This document shows positions 23,501 through 34,300 of a DNA stretch of 64,000 nucleotides, one piece after another. A model generated the notes under the pieces. It had not been told where the DNA came from, did not search any database, and saw only the letters and a list, made by a program, of their open reading frames with translations. Origin of the DNA: Littorina saxatilis (lineage: Eukaryota > Mollusca > Gastropoda > Littorinimorpha > Littorinidae); the NCBI RefSeq assembly GCF_037325665.1, contig NC_090261.1, positions 31,477,922 through 31,541,921 of the forward strand, given 5' to 3'. Position numbers and translations under genes: made by a program. Numbering within the stretch: the stretch's first letter is position 1; every line of letters starts with the position of its first letter.

Positions 23501-23728
23501 TCGTCTACTTGGCCGGCATTGGGGAAAAATCGTACCTTACTTGTGTTTTCGAATGCCATGGCTCCAAACGAACCTATGTGCATAGCCACACATATAAAAA
23601 TCGATGCAGGCACTTACCTCTCTTTTTTCACTGATCTCATTGTACGTCATGTAGGAGAATATCTTAATCAAAATATGCTCCGGTAGGTAGATGATGTTGA
23701 AGGCTTCGGCCATTTTGTTGGACGCCAC
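13008..23728 (-). CDS. FBXO28: F-box only protein 28-like (five coding exons)
   Basis: Substrate-recognition subunit of an SCF ubiquitin ligase by family. The exons I read, 5' to 3' on the minus strand, are 23728-23618, 22346-22098, 21566-21287, 14655-14552 and 14129-13008. All borders are GT/AG and phases agree (0, 0, 1, 0), giving about 621 residues. The F-box spans exons 1-2 (YLPEHILIKIFSYMTYNEIS). Exon 2 has ESERRNHALSR and ETRLSLLSMTYTKY then LCCFIPGK, diagnostic of FBXO28. Exon 3 starts VLDELYQLLRRLQ and contains LSTMAMEHFEEFIVPILK. Exon 5 opens with a Gln/Glu-rich coiled coil (about residues 260-305) matching the vertebrate coiled coil. It then adds some 300 residues, including PPPPPPPP and a basic end (GRSRKRRRR, likely nuclear). 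Vertebrate FBXO28 is about 370 residues, so the C-terminal extension is unusual. M1 could alternatively be the Met six codons in (MAEAF). Confidence 0.92.
15224..15496 (-). mobile_element. tRNA-derived SINE, full length, FBXO28 intron 3
   Basis: Read on the minus strand it starts with a tRNA-like head (GCACGGTTGGCCTAGTGG, then B-box GTGGGTTCGAACCCCGG) at 15496-15423. A body and a (CAAA)n tail at the left end follow. AACTCCCCTTT occurs at 15213-15223 and again at 15497-15507, an 11-bp target duplication. Fragments of the same family recur at 35966, 37318 and 51178. Confidence 0.88.
15995..16589 (-). mobile_element. LINE, 3' coding part (split by the OTU transposon)
   Basis: The minus strand reads YRLSRRSLEAMYKSFILPHF, the post-reverse-transcriptase region also seen in the LINE at 31-35 kb. 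After frame breaks it ends with IEKSNRFGTP and a stop at 15997-15995. The matching upstream part lies at 20784-21010. Several frame disruptions show it is an old, dead, 5'-truncated copy. A T/A-rich stretch at 15780-15850 may mark its 3' tail. Confidence 0.8.
17634..18962 (+). CDS. OTU-domain cysteine protease-like protein, transposon-borne
   Basis: Two exons, 17634-17727 and 17977-18962, with a GTGAGT donor and a TATAG acceptor, would give 359 residues. The acidic N-terminus is MDDESLWSDSDKE. An OTU-like domain covers about residues 75-210: the nucleophile motif SADGNCFFKA has Cys83 preceded by Asp80, and PEHYDGC carries the likely catalytic His203. OTU proteases usually remove ubiquitin or ubiquitin-like tags. 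Residues from about 240 are six degenerate 15-residue repeats (GSTEDAETHTSPLLP), then a Ser-rich tail ending PPKKR. The TGA at 18960 is followed in the same frame by about 70 open codons with NPTAWKKNERKK, so the present stop may truncate a longer protein. The role in the transposon is unknown. A host-derived gene is less likely because it sits between perfect element ends. Confidence 0.72.
18597..18860 (+). repeat. 45-bp coding minisatellite in the OTU gene
   Basis: CAGAAGATGCCGAAACTCAC recurs at 18601, 18646, 18691, 18736, 18781 and 18826, exactly 45 bp apart. The repeat keeps the reading frame and encodes the Thr/Glu/Pro-rich unit of the OTU protein. Confidence 0.95.
18963..19430 (+). pseudogene. 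Remnant of a second domain downstream of the OTU frame
   Basis: In the OTU frame after the TGA the sequence is open to a TAG at 19176-19178. It contains NPTAWKKNERKK, then GKEFVNSRGNV and a C-x3-K-C pair. I recall this Trp/basic/Cys pattern from uncharacterised transposon-like invertebrate proteins. Further on, PLSAAKKADLLDL (one frame) and RLNIIQEKHHHLYRSLPCD up to PDITEDMDTDED (another frame, ending at 19430) look like one C-terminus broken by a frameshift. The central part of the protein appears deleted, which would make this element non-autonomous. Confidence 0.5.
19431..20300. other. Right non-coding arm of the OTU transposon
   Basis: No coding potential is seen. AT-rich sequence leads into the GCCACAAC-rich subterminal block. 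Confidence 0.5.
20784..21010 (-). mobile_element. LINE, upstream coding part of the split copy
   Basis: The minus strand reads KESHKHLGVIFQDNCKW and then VATCRVLVACLKSYKYRL up to the OTU transposon. This is the same region as HKHLGIIIQNNCKW in the intact LINE. Similarity fades near 21010-21030, so the copy is 5' truncated. Confidence 0.8.
21048..21283. mobile_element. pogo/mariner-like MITE abutting the FBXO28 exon 3 donor
   Basis: Starts CAGTGGAATCCCC after TA (21046-21047) and ends GGTTTCACTG before TA (21284-21285). An inner copy of the right terminus lies at 21221-21231, so it is a composite like the one at 6682. On the minus strand the element begins two bases into the FBXO28 intron. 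Confidence 0.72.
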
Positions 23729-24080
23729 CCAAATAAATTAGTGAGTAAGAAACGGAACTCAAATGTGACTCATCTGGTTGAGGTAAAATTAAGAAAGAAA
23801 AACTAGCTCATTGGTTCAGTGTATTTTTGTGTCGTGATACAAATTTGAAATCCCGCACATTCTGAAAGAATACATTATATAATATCAGAGAATGCAGAGA
23901 ACACACTCTCTCTTCGCAGATGTTCCAGTTTCCAGACCATTTTTTTGTTGTTTGCCGATGCCGTGATGGGAAACAACTCTCTTGTTTTTAATGTGGGTAA
24001 GTAGTTAAGTAAGTTAGTTCCCATATACCAACCATAACAATAAAGGGGTTAAAAGTTTCAAGTCCAGTGAAACTCGGTGT
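23729..24080 (-). other. Probable FBXO28 5' flank and promoter region
   Basis: Immediately upstream of the FBXO28 start on the minus strand. No exon, TATA box or clear factor site is identified. TG-rich low-complexity DNA begins at about 24097. Confidence 0.4.
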
Positions 24081-24091
24081 GCAAACTCTAC

Positions 24092-24096
<5 letters not shown>

Positions 24097-24128
<32 letters not shown>

Positions 24129-24335
24129 CGTGTGTGCGTCAGTGCGTGCGTGCAGTGCGTGCGTGCGTGCCGCGTGTGCGTGCCAGTGCGTGCGCCGCGA
24201 CTGAGCGCGCGCGTCAGTGTATGTCAGTCACGGTGTGTGGGGGTGTGTGTGTGTGTGTGAGTGTGTGTGTGCGTCAGTAGCAGTGCGCGTATGTGTCGGT
24301 GTGTGAGTGGGGGGGGGCGGTGTGCAGACGCCGCC

Positions 24336-24368
<33 letters not shown>

Positions 24369-24741
24369 ACGGTGTGTGTGTGTCAGTGTGTGTCAGTGCC
24401 GGCCGTGCCGGTGTCAGTGTGTATGTGCCGGCAGTGTGACACCGCGTGTGTGTGCGTACGGGGGGCAGGCCGGGGGGGGGGGGGGGGGTGCATTTGTAAC
24501 TGAGTGGTAAAGTGTGTGTAAGTGTGTATTTATTTCGGGTGTGTTCGTCAATGTTTGCGTACATGTGTGGTGTTGTTACATTAAAAGTCACGTTTTGACT
24601 CCATGACTGTATAGTAGGCCTAACTAACTCTGGTACCGGTAGACTGGGAATCGTGTCACTGTGTCAGTGTGTGGGTGGGGGGGGGGGTGGAGGTGGGGGT
24701 TGGGGGTGTGTGTTTGTGTATGTATGCGCGCGCGTGTGTGT

Positions 24742-24778
<37 letters not shown>

Positions 24779-24885
24779 TGTGTGTGTGTGTGTGTGTGTG
24801 TGTGTCAGTGCCGCGTGTGTGTGTGTGTGTGTGTGTGCGCGTGCGTGTGAGTGTGTGTGTCAGTGTGTGTGTGTGTTGTTGTTGA
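24097..24885. repeat. ~0.8-kb TG-rich low-complexity tract
   Basis: Mostly (TG)n mixed with GCGTGCGTGC, GTCAGTG and three poly-G runs of 7-17 bases (about 24308, 24472, 24677). Alternating purine-pyrimidine sequence of this length is prone to Z-DNA. Long Val-Cys open frames here are artefacts. Confidence 0.9.
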
Positions 24886-24947
24886 TGGTTGTTGTTGTTG
24901 TTTTTGTTTTTGCTGTTGGCGCTTCTACTCGGCAGTAATGCTGCTCC

Positions 24948-25823
24948 TTTTTATATTTAGTCAAGTTTTGACTAAATATTTTAACATCGAGGGGGAATCG
25001 AAACGAGGGTCGTGGTGTATGTGCGTGTGTGCGTGTGTGCGTGTGTGTGTGTGTGTGTGTAGAGCGATTCAGACTAAACTACTGGACCGATCTTTATGAA
25101 ATTTGACATGAGAGTTCCTGGGTATGTAATCCCCGAACGTTTTTTTCATTTTTTTGATAAATGTCTTTGATGACGTCATATCCGGCTTTTCGTGAAAGTT
25201 GAGGCGGCACTGTCACGCCCTCATTTTTCAACCAAATTGGTTGAAATTTTGGTCAAGTAATCTTCGACGAAGCCCGGACTTCGGTATTGCATTTCAGCTT
25301 GGTGGCTTAAAAATTAATTAATGACTTTGGTCATTAAAATTCTGAAAATTGTAAAAAAAAAAAAAATTTATAAAACGATCCAAATTTACGTGTATCTTAT
25401 TCTCCATCATTTGCTGATTCCAAAAACATATAAATATGTTATATTCGGATTAAAAACAAGCTCTGAAAATTAAATATATAAAAATTATTATCAATTTTTT
25501 TTTGTCGAAATCAATTTAAAAACACTTTCATCTTATTCCTTGTCGGTTCCTGATTCCAAAAATATATAGATATGATATGTTTGGATTAAAAACACGCTCA
25601 GAAAGTTAAAACGAAGAGAGGTACAGAAAAGCGTGCTATCCTTCTCAGCGCAACGAATACCCCGCTCTTCTTGTCAATTCCACGGGCACTGCCTTTGCCA
25701 CGGGCGGTGGAGTGACGATGCTACGAGTATACGGTCTTGCTGCGTTGCGTTGCGTTCAGTTTCATTCTGTGAGTTCGACAGCTACTTGACTAAATATTGT
25801 ATTTTCGCCTTACGCGACTTGTT
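24948..25823 (+). mobile_element. ~850-bp interspersed element, copy 4 (ATATTTAGTC subfamily)
   Basis: Begins TTTTTATATTTAGTCAAG and has AACATCGAGG where copies 1-3 have AACATAGAGG. The end is CTTACGCGACTTGTT. Copies 5 and 6 share these variants, so they form a subfamily. Confidence 0.8.
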
Positions 25824-26196
25824 ATCGTTCTTATTTAATTATGATGTGTTTGCTTGTCTGTTTTAAGTATTAACATTTTCAACGGCCAATTTCAGTGATA
25901 CCTTTATTTGGCTTGATGACTGATGAATCAGTTTCCCAGTCGTGACAATTCTTTCACTTTGAGCAGACGTCGGGTTTACGTACGTTATTCATATATTTAC
26001 CATGACCACTTCTGGTAGGAATAGATCTTTATGATTGTTTGATGTGTATACGTGTGTATCATGTTGTGCCGGAATCATCCTCATAACTCTTGGAATTTAA
26101 TAGGATATCGTGCCATAAAACTACACCGTCTTAGAGAGGACGAGACTCGGACTGATCGAATTCGAGCAGCAACGCGTGCCAACGCACGTACACACC

Positions 26197-26237
<41 letters not shown>

Positions 26238-26325
26238 GTGGTTTTACAGTCATTTGGGGTCGGCTGTGTATCAAAATGCCATCTTGCTCAAAACACAGGC
26301 ATTTGGGGTCTCTTTTGTTTTAAGT
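25824..26325. other. Spacer with (CA)n, no gene seen
   Basis: Unique AT-rich sequence and a (CA)n tract at about 26190-26235. No coding evidence. Confidence 0.5.
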
Positions 26326-28960
26326 GTTAGAAAGTTTCTTAAAACTTCAATGAGCGTTAAATGCCATTTTAAAGTGTGAAAACTCATTTCAGGAGGTTAT
26401 TACATAAAATGCAACCTCCAGCGTGATTTTTAGAAAAACAGACATTTGGGGACGATGTTTGCTGTACAGCAGTCAAATGGGGACGTATGTGTACAAAAAG
26501 TGCAGAGCTAGAATTATGTTATCGGTGCTATGAATGTTTTAGGTGTTAGAAAGTTTGTTAAAACTTCAATGAGCGTTAAATGCCATTCTAAAGTGTCAAA
26601 ACTCATTTCAGGAGGTTATTACATAAAATGCAACCTCCAGCGTGATCTTTTAGAAACAAACAGGTATTTGGGGACGATGTTTGCTGACAAGCAGTGAAAT
26701 GGGGACGTCCAAAAGTGCAGAGCTCCCGCAGAGCTATATGAATGGTTTCATCACATACATGGCGCTAGGCGACATATGTTGTGAAAAATTTTACAAATCA
26801 CGTTTTTGCGCCCGATATTTTCTTGTCATCTCCAAAGTCAAGGGACAAACACGAAATTCCTTGACTTTTGGGGTAGCGCGACTCTGTTAATTTTAAGAAT
26901 TAAAAAAAAAAAAAATTCATTACTAGGATGTCCCATCGTTGGGAAATTCCGGTCGCTTCCTCCGAGTGGAAAGCTAGCAGTGACAGAGTCGCACTACCCC
27001 AAGTCAAGGGATCTATTAGTCCTGTTTCGCCGTTATCCCAATTCGCCCCCATCCCATTTTGGCGACATTTCTCAGGCCAAGTGTCATTTTACCACCATAT
27101 CATGTACCATTAGCTCCACATCCCATTTTGGCGCAATCCCGTTTCGCCGTTAGCCCATTTCGCCCCCATCCCATTTTTGCGACATTTTACAGGCCAAGTG
27201 TCATTTTACCACCATGTCATGTACCATTAGCTCCACGTCCCATTTTGGCGCAATCCCGTTTGGCCGTTATCCCATTTTGCCCCCATCCCATTTTTGCGAC
27301 ATTTCATAGGCCATGTGTCATTTTACATGCCATTCTAAAGTGTCAAAACTCATTTCAGGAGGTTATTACATAAAATGCAACCTCCAGCGTGATTTTTTAG
27401 AAACAAACAGGTATTTGGGGACGATGTTTGCTGACAAGCAGTGAAATGGGGACGTCCAAAAGTGCAGAGCTCCCGCAGAGCTATATGAATGGTTTCATCA
27501 CATACATGGCGCTAGGCGACATATGTTGTGAAAAATTTTACAAATCACGTTTTTGCGCCCGATATTTTCTTGTCATCTCCAAAGTCAAGGGACAAACACG
27601 AAATTCCTTGACTTTTGGGGTAGCGCGACTCTGTTAATTTTAAGAATTAAAAAAAAAAAAATTCATTACTAGGATGTCCCATCGTTGGAAAATTCCGGTC
27701 GCTTCCTGCGAGTGGAAAGCTAGCAGTGACAGAGTCGCACTACCCCAAGTCAAGGGATCTATTAGTCCTGTTTCGCCGTTATCCCAATTCGCCCCCATCC
27801 CATTTTGGCGACATTTCTCAGGCCAAGTGTCATTTTACCACCATATCATGTACCATTAGCTCCACATCCCATTTTGGCGCAATCCCGTTTCGCCGTTAGC
27901 CCATTTCGCCCCCAACCCATTTTTGCGACATTTTACAGGCCAAGTGTCATTTTACCACCATGTCATGTACCATTAGCTCCACGTCCCATTTTGGCGCAAT
28001 CCCGTTTGGCCGTTATCCCATTTTGCCCCCATCCCATTTTTGCGACATTTCATAGGCCATGTGTCATTTTACATGCCATTCTAAAGTGTCAAAACTCATT
28101 TCAGGAGGTTATTACATAAAATGCAACCTCCAGTGTGATTTTTTTAGAAACAAACAGGTATTTGGGGACGATGTTTGCTGTACAGCAGTGAAATGGGGAC
28201 GTCCAAAAGTGCAGAGCTCCCGCAGAGCTATATGAATGGTTTCATCACATACATGGCGCTAGGCGACATATGTTGTGAAAAATTTTACAAATCACGTTTT
28301 TGCGCCCGATATTTTCTTGTCATCTCCAAAGTCAAGGGACAAACACGAAATTCCTTGACTTTTGGGGTAGCGCGACTCTGTTAATTTTAAGAATTAAAAA
28401 AAAAAAAATTCATTACCAGGATGTCCCATCGTTGGGAAATTCCGGTCGCTTCCTCCGAGTGGAAAGCTAGCAGTGACAGAGTCGCACTACCCCAAGTCAA
28501 GGGATCTATTAGTCCTGTTTCGCCGTTATCCCAATTCTTCTCATCCCATTTTGACGACATTTCTCAGGCCAAGTGTCATTTTACCACCATATCATGTACC
28601 ATTAGCTCCACATCCCATTTTGGCGCAATCCCGTTTCGCCGTTAGCCCATTTCGCCCCCATCCCATTTTTGCGACATTTTACAGGCCAAGTGTCATTTTA
28701 CCACCATGTCATGTACCATTAGCTCCACGTCCCATTTTGGCGCAATCCCGTTTGGCCGTTATCCCATTTTGCCCCATCCCATTTTTGCGACATTTCATAG
28801 GCCATGTGTCATTTTACCACCGTGTCAAACCACTAGCGCCACATTCCATTTTGTCGCCATGCCGTTTTGCCGTCATCCCATTTTGCCGCCATCTCTATTT
28901 CGCGACATTTTGGATTGTGGCAAAAATGGAATTTGGCGTAAACGGAATGTCTTCCTAGTT
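26326..28960. repeat. 747-bp tandem array
   Basis: A block beginning TGCCATTCTAAAGTGTCAAA recurs at 26581, 27328 and 28074 with very few differences, so the period is about 747 bp. A shorter 211-bp partial repeat precedes it (26326-26540). Within each unit a block of about 80-100 bp containing CATCCCATTTT and GCGACATTT repeats three or four times. Each unit also holds an inverted pair, CCTTGACTTTTGGGGTAGC and its near-complement about 100 bp later. The 69-codon open frame in each unit is not evidence of a gene, because the DNA itself is repeated. Confidence 0.9.
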
Positions 28961-29613
28961 GGTTTAAACAAAGTTTTATTCAGGATTTCTTCGCATGAAC
29001 AGTTCAAAACACACAACTAGGACACGCACTCAAGCAAATGCTCCAGCAACAGTCTGACCAAAAAAAGGTCAAGGTCGCTATGGCGGAGGGGTAGTGTTTG
29101 TGTCTGAGCTCTGCAATGCGTCGTTGTTTTTGGTGGGAAATGCTACGTTCTTGGACATGAAAAGTTGCAGGTGTTATTGTGATGCTATGCTTTATGTGCT
29201 TCACAAATTTCAGTGCTGAGAGTTTTGCACATTTTCTGTACTCTGCATATTCGAGTGCAAAAGTGTTGAATGTCTTCAAACAGTGAGTACTTTCTTTAAA
29301 AAATGTGTAACCTCGCGTGCTACTTCGCCTTTCTCTGACTTTATCTCGCTTTTCTCGCTTTGACTTTGACTTGAATCGACTAGCCTCGGACAAGCGACCT
29401 GTGTATTGTACTTTACTGTTATCACGTGCTTTCTGAGACACCGTGCTTGACACACTTGACACGCTCCGTGCTCTCTTGTCGTTTCGTGACCCAGTGCCCC
29501 GGTGTCTTACTGCCTACTGCCCCACTGCTCTAGTGACCGAACAACCCATTGGCTGGGAGAACGAACGTGTTCACAGCGGTCACAGCGTACCATCATACTG
29601 TTCTCCATCGCTC

Positions 29614-30456
29614 ATGTCTGTTGTGGTAAAGCGTGTCGCTTCTTCTCCTTTGTCCGACGACGGTGAGGACGCCAAACGCCCCTGCGCGGACGGTAGCTAC
29701 CTCGACGACGACCCCGACGCCACGATCATTACGCAGGCGGAGGGAAGTGCGGAAACCCATCCGCCCGCCATGTCCATCAGGGAGGAGTTCAGGTTGGCAC
29801 TCCGCGACCCGGAGATCCAGCAGATGCTAGCTCACGCTATGTGCAGTGAGCTTAAGGAGGAGGTCGCACTTTTACGACAGACAATAGAGAAGCAAGAGCA
29901 CGAGATAACCCAGCTCAAAGACCAGGTCGATCATCTTGAGCAGTATGGTCGACGTAACATCGTCCGGGTAGGTCCGATACCCGAAGCACCGGGTGAAAAC
30001 ACGGACGCCCTTGTAACCATTCTGGCCAAAAGCATCGGTGTGGAGCTGACGCCAGACGCCATCGACCGCAGTCATCGGGTCGGGAAGAGGTCTGAGGTTC
30101 CTGGCACTCGCCCCCGCTCCATCATTGTGAAGCTGTCGTCCTACCGCTGGAAAGAGGCTCTCATGAGGTCCAGGAGAGCCTTGAAGGATGTCGACACCGG
30201 AAAGCTTTTTCCAGATCTACACTGGCCGCCCCTGCCCTCCAGCACCAGGCCAGGCCCCAAGAAGTCAGCCTCATCAGTGTTCATCAACGAGGATCTGACC
30301 AAGATTCGAGCCGAGATGGCAGCGAAGTGTCGCGAGTTCCTCAGAGAAGAGAAAGTTGATGGCACTTGGACCAGGGATGGGGCCATTTTCATCAAGAAAG
30401 GCGAAACAGTGCACAGACTGACCACCATGCGCGAAGTCAGACTGTATGCTCGCTAA
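29614..30456 (+). CDS. LINE ORF1 protein (coiled coil plus RRM-like)
   Basis: Probable RNA-binding chaperone of the LINE ribonucleoprotein. The frame is open from 29443, but the Met at 29614 (MSVVVKRVASSPLSDDGEDA) is the better start because the preceding 57 codons look like leader. From it the protein is 280 residues. It has an acidic N-terminal third, then a coiled coil (LKEEVALLRQTIEKQEHEIT). It ends in a basic domain with RRNIVRVGPIPE and DRSHRVGKRS, as in L1-type ORF1 proteins with RRM and C-terminal domains. No zinc knuckle is visible. No frame breaks. Confidence 0.75.
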   Translation: MSVVVKRVASSPLSDDGEDAKRPCADGSYLDDDPDATIITQAEGSAETHPPAMSIREEFRLALRDPEIQQMLAHAMCSELKEEVALLRQTIEKQEHEITQLKDQVDHLEQYGRRNIVRVGPIPEAPGENTDALVTILAKSIGVELTPDAIDRSHRVGKRSEVPGTRPRSIIVKLSSYRWKEALMRSRRALKDVDTGKLFPDLHWPPLPSSTRPGPKKSASSVFINEDLTKIRAEMAAKCREFLREEKVDGTWTRDGAIFIKKGETVHRLTTMREVRLYAR

Positions 30457-30530
30457 GATCTCATGGCGCTCCACCAATTCATTGAGTCAGTCATCGAGAC
30501 ACGACAGCCACATGACAACCACTGTGACCG

Positions 30531-30640
30531 TGTGTGCGTGTGTGCGTGTGTGTGTGTGTGTGTATGTGTGTGTGTGTGTGTGTGCGTGTGTGTGTGTGTC
30601 TGTGTGCGTGCGTGTGCGTGCGTGTGCGTGCGTGCGTGAG
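30531..30640. repeat. (TG)n microsatellite between LINE ORFs
   Basis: TG repeats with GC interruptions, located 75 bp after the ORF1 stop. Confidence 0.95.
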
Positions 30641-31326
30641 TGTACGCGCATGGCTGTTGTCGTGGTTGACATTATTGTATGCATACTTTCTGTACCCACA
30701 AGTACATTTATCCTACGATTGACTTACACTATTTTCCTTCGATTGACTTACTGTGTGGGTGAGTGCTTAGGCATAGTTGTTGTTATGGTTGTATTCTTAT
30801 TTGTATCCATGAGTACACCTATCTAACGCTTCTATGTGATACAATATATCTTATACATATATATATATGTACAAACACCACTGTAAATGCCCACCAAGAT
30901 ACCTAGTTCGTCTGATTTGATTGTATTCGCATTGCTGCTCAAATTCAACTCTACCCCTGACTTTCATGAACACCTTTGTTTGTGATCGTACTTCATTGTT
31001 GCTGTTCTCCTTTCTGTTGGTTCTTTGCGAGTTTTCCATATTTTTTATATTTACTTTCTTTTCTAGTTTTTCTTTTAAAGTTGCTTTTTCACTTAGACAT
31101 ATCGCTCTGTTCCAATTTATACACTGAACGTAATCCTAAAAATGTCATTCCTACTTAGAACTTCGATATTTCTGCTCTGTTCACCCAACTGTCCTCTTTC
31201 TCCTTTCCTGATGGAGACATTTTTTTCTCCGTCCAAGAGTGTGCTTCCTCCGAGAGACCAGTGTGAACGATCGCCACCGCTTCTGGCCCCGTCTCCTTTT
31301 GTGTTCCTTAGCGAAACTGTGACATA

Positions 31327-34300
31327 ATGTTTGTATCACTAGCTTGTTACAGGGCCAGAATCGGGGGTTATCACTCAATAGCGGTCGGCCTGTCCAATAA
31401 AAAATTAAACTTTCTGAATATTTCAAATATTTACTCTTTTCTCGCATTGCTTTTTATGGGCAAAGAAGGCTATCCTCTTGCGTTGTTACTCCATTGTTTA
31501 TCTAACCAAACATTCTTTAAATCGCATCTACTCGGTCGAAAGACAGCCCCATCCAAGAATGTGACACAACAAGCCGAATCTATTAAACCACGTAATCAAC
31601 TTACCCACATTGCACCAGTTAGCGTATCCTTCTTCTATATAATACTTATTAACCTTGCCAGCTATCTGATCTGCCTTGCTGGCGACATTCACCCGAACCC
31701 TGGACCGTCACGAACTAAGAAACCTAGCGAGCTATCTGTTATACACATAAATGCTAGAAGTATCAGAAACAAATTAGATATAATAGAAACAGAGACTAGT
31801 ACCCACGATATTATAACGATCTCAGAGACATGGCTTTCGGAGACCACGTCTAACGACGACATTCATCTTGAAGGTTATCACCCCCCAATTCGTAAAGACA
31901 GACCTAACGACCCCCACGGCGGGGTAGCAGTATACGTGAAAAACACTCTTGTGTGCAAACCAAGGCATGACCTTCTGATCCCCCAGCTTGAGGCCGTATG
32001 GGTTGAAACTAGATTAAACCAGGATACGTTGTTAATAGGTACATTTTATAGGCCGCCTAACTCTAATGTAGAATACTGGAAACTCATCGATCAGTCAATT
32101 AAAAATGTCGCCGCTTCAGAGCATATGTTTATTATTCTTGGTGATTTCAATTCAGATTTTACAAACAACCCGTCGCAGCATCTTCTTGATATTATCACTC
32201 TAAACAGTCTACAACAACTAGTTACACTTCCGACCCGCGTTACAGAAACAACATCGTCATGCATTGACCTTATTCTTACCTCGAGTGTAGACATCGTGCA
32301 AAGCATTAACGTTCTACCCCCTATTTGCAGCGACCATTCTGTGCCATGTGCAACAATTAAGAAACACATACATAAAACTCCTGCATCTAAAAGAACAATA
32401 TTTAACTATTCCAAATTAAACAAAGAAAAATTCCTTACCGAACTGAGGAAAATCGACTGGATGAGCATTGCAACGGTACACACTGTCAACGAAGCAGCCA
32501 GGTCATTTTCCGAAAAGCTGTTAAGTGTCGCAAGACTATGCATGCCAGTAAAGACAATAACTGTTCGCGATCAAGACGCACCATGGATGACAGAGGAAAT
32601 TATAAAACTACGCGACAAAAAAAGATCAGTTCACGATACAGCAGTGCGACTAAACACACCTGAGGCCTGGGAACACTTTCGTTTGACTCGCAATAATTAT
32701 ACTGACACAATTCGAAATCGGAAATTAGAATATATAAAAGAATTAGACAAAAAAGTATCCAGTGGAGATAACTTTGGTACTAAAAATTGGTGGAAACTAG
32801 TTAAATCATTCTTATCAAAGAAAGGATCAAACCCCAATGAAATTCCTCCTTTGACGTCAAACGGAACAACCTACTATACTAACCTAGAAAAAGCAAACTT
32901 GTTCAACGACTTCTTTATCCAACAGTCCATTGTCGAAGACGATATGTCAGACATTCCTGAAGTACCAAGGCTTCCTTGCAGAATAAACACTCTCACACTT
33001 TCAGTCGAAGAAGTTATAAATACGATTAACAAACTAGACAAAACAAAAGCAGTCGGTCCAGACGAAATCCACAATAGAATTTTAATTGAGAGCTGCGAAG
33101 TGATTTGTGACAGCCTAACTGCACTGTTTAATCGGTCTTTACGTGAAGGACTTTTTCCGTCAGTTTGGAAAATAGCCCACGTTTCACCAGTTCATAAAAA
33201 GGGAAACAAAGATACATGTAGTAATTATCGTCCAATCTCCCTCCTAAGCTGTGTTGGCAAAACACTAGAGAAATGCATACAAATTCATGTCTTTGACTAC
33301 TTAACACAAAACAATATCATTACAGAGTCGCAGTCCGGTTTCATCCCTGGAGACTCAACTGTTTACCAGCTTCTTACAATATACAATGACATATGCAAAT
33401 CACTCGATAATAGAATAACTACCCAAGCAATCTTCTTTGATATATCCAAAGCATTCGATAGAGTTTGGCACCGGGGCTTATTGCATAAACTCGAAGCCGT
33501 TGGAATTAATGGGCCATTATTAAACTGGTTTACAGACTACCTAACAGATCGAAAGCAAGCAGTTGTATTAAAAGGCAGTAAATCAACTTATCTTCCAGTA
33601 GTAGCGGGAGTTCCTCAAGGATCAGTGCTTGGACCTTTGCTTTTCCTAATTTATGTAAACGACATTGTACGTGACATAGAATCTACGATTAAGCTTTTTG
33701 CTGACGACACTAGCATGTACTTGTCTTTAGCCAATCACAACATCCGTGCCGAAATTTTAAACTCAGATCTTGAAAAAATTGTAAATTGGGCAGAAACATG
33801 GAAGGTAGCATTTAACCATGCAAAAACTGAATTGGTGAACTTTTGTACACAAAGAACCCCTGATATCGCAGATCTAAACTTTGGCAATACCATCCTTGAA
33901 AGTTCCCCAAATCACAAACACTTAGGAATAATAATACAAAACAACTGTAAATGGGATGAACATATAAAATCTCTTGTTGCAAAGTGCAGAACTCTCGTAG
34001 CTTGCTTGCGTACATACAAATATAGACTGAGTCGAAAATCATTGGAAATTATGTTTAAATCCTTCATTCTACCACACTTTGATTATTGCGACATAATATG
34101 GGACAATTGTAGCAAAACCCTAACAGATGAACTCGAAAAGTTAAACCTAGATGCAATACGAACAATCATCGGAGCTGTCCGCGGAACCAGTCACTTTAAG
34201 CTTTACGGAGAATCTGGACTCCAATCATTATCTGAAAGGCGTAACCGTCATAAACTAACAATGTTCCATAAAATTATTCACGACAAGACCCCCCCATACC

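Noticed and set aside
24077-24938. Long Val/Cys open frames
   Set aside because: Produced by TG repeats in every frame. The same applies to frames at 692, 30534, 56201, 57159, 62661 and 63046.
26681-28384. Three copies of a 69-codon frame (TSKSAELPQSYMNG...)
   Set aside because: They are conserved only because the 747-bp DNA unit is tandemly repeated. There is no homologue, splice structure or independent conservation.
29004-29462. Minus-strand 152-codon frame left of LINE ORF1
   Set aside because: Basic, low-complexity composition with no recognisable domain. It lies in the probable LINE 5' region and is most likely antisense noise.
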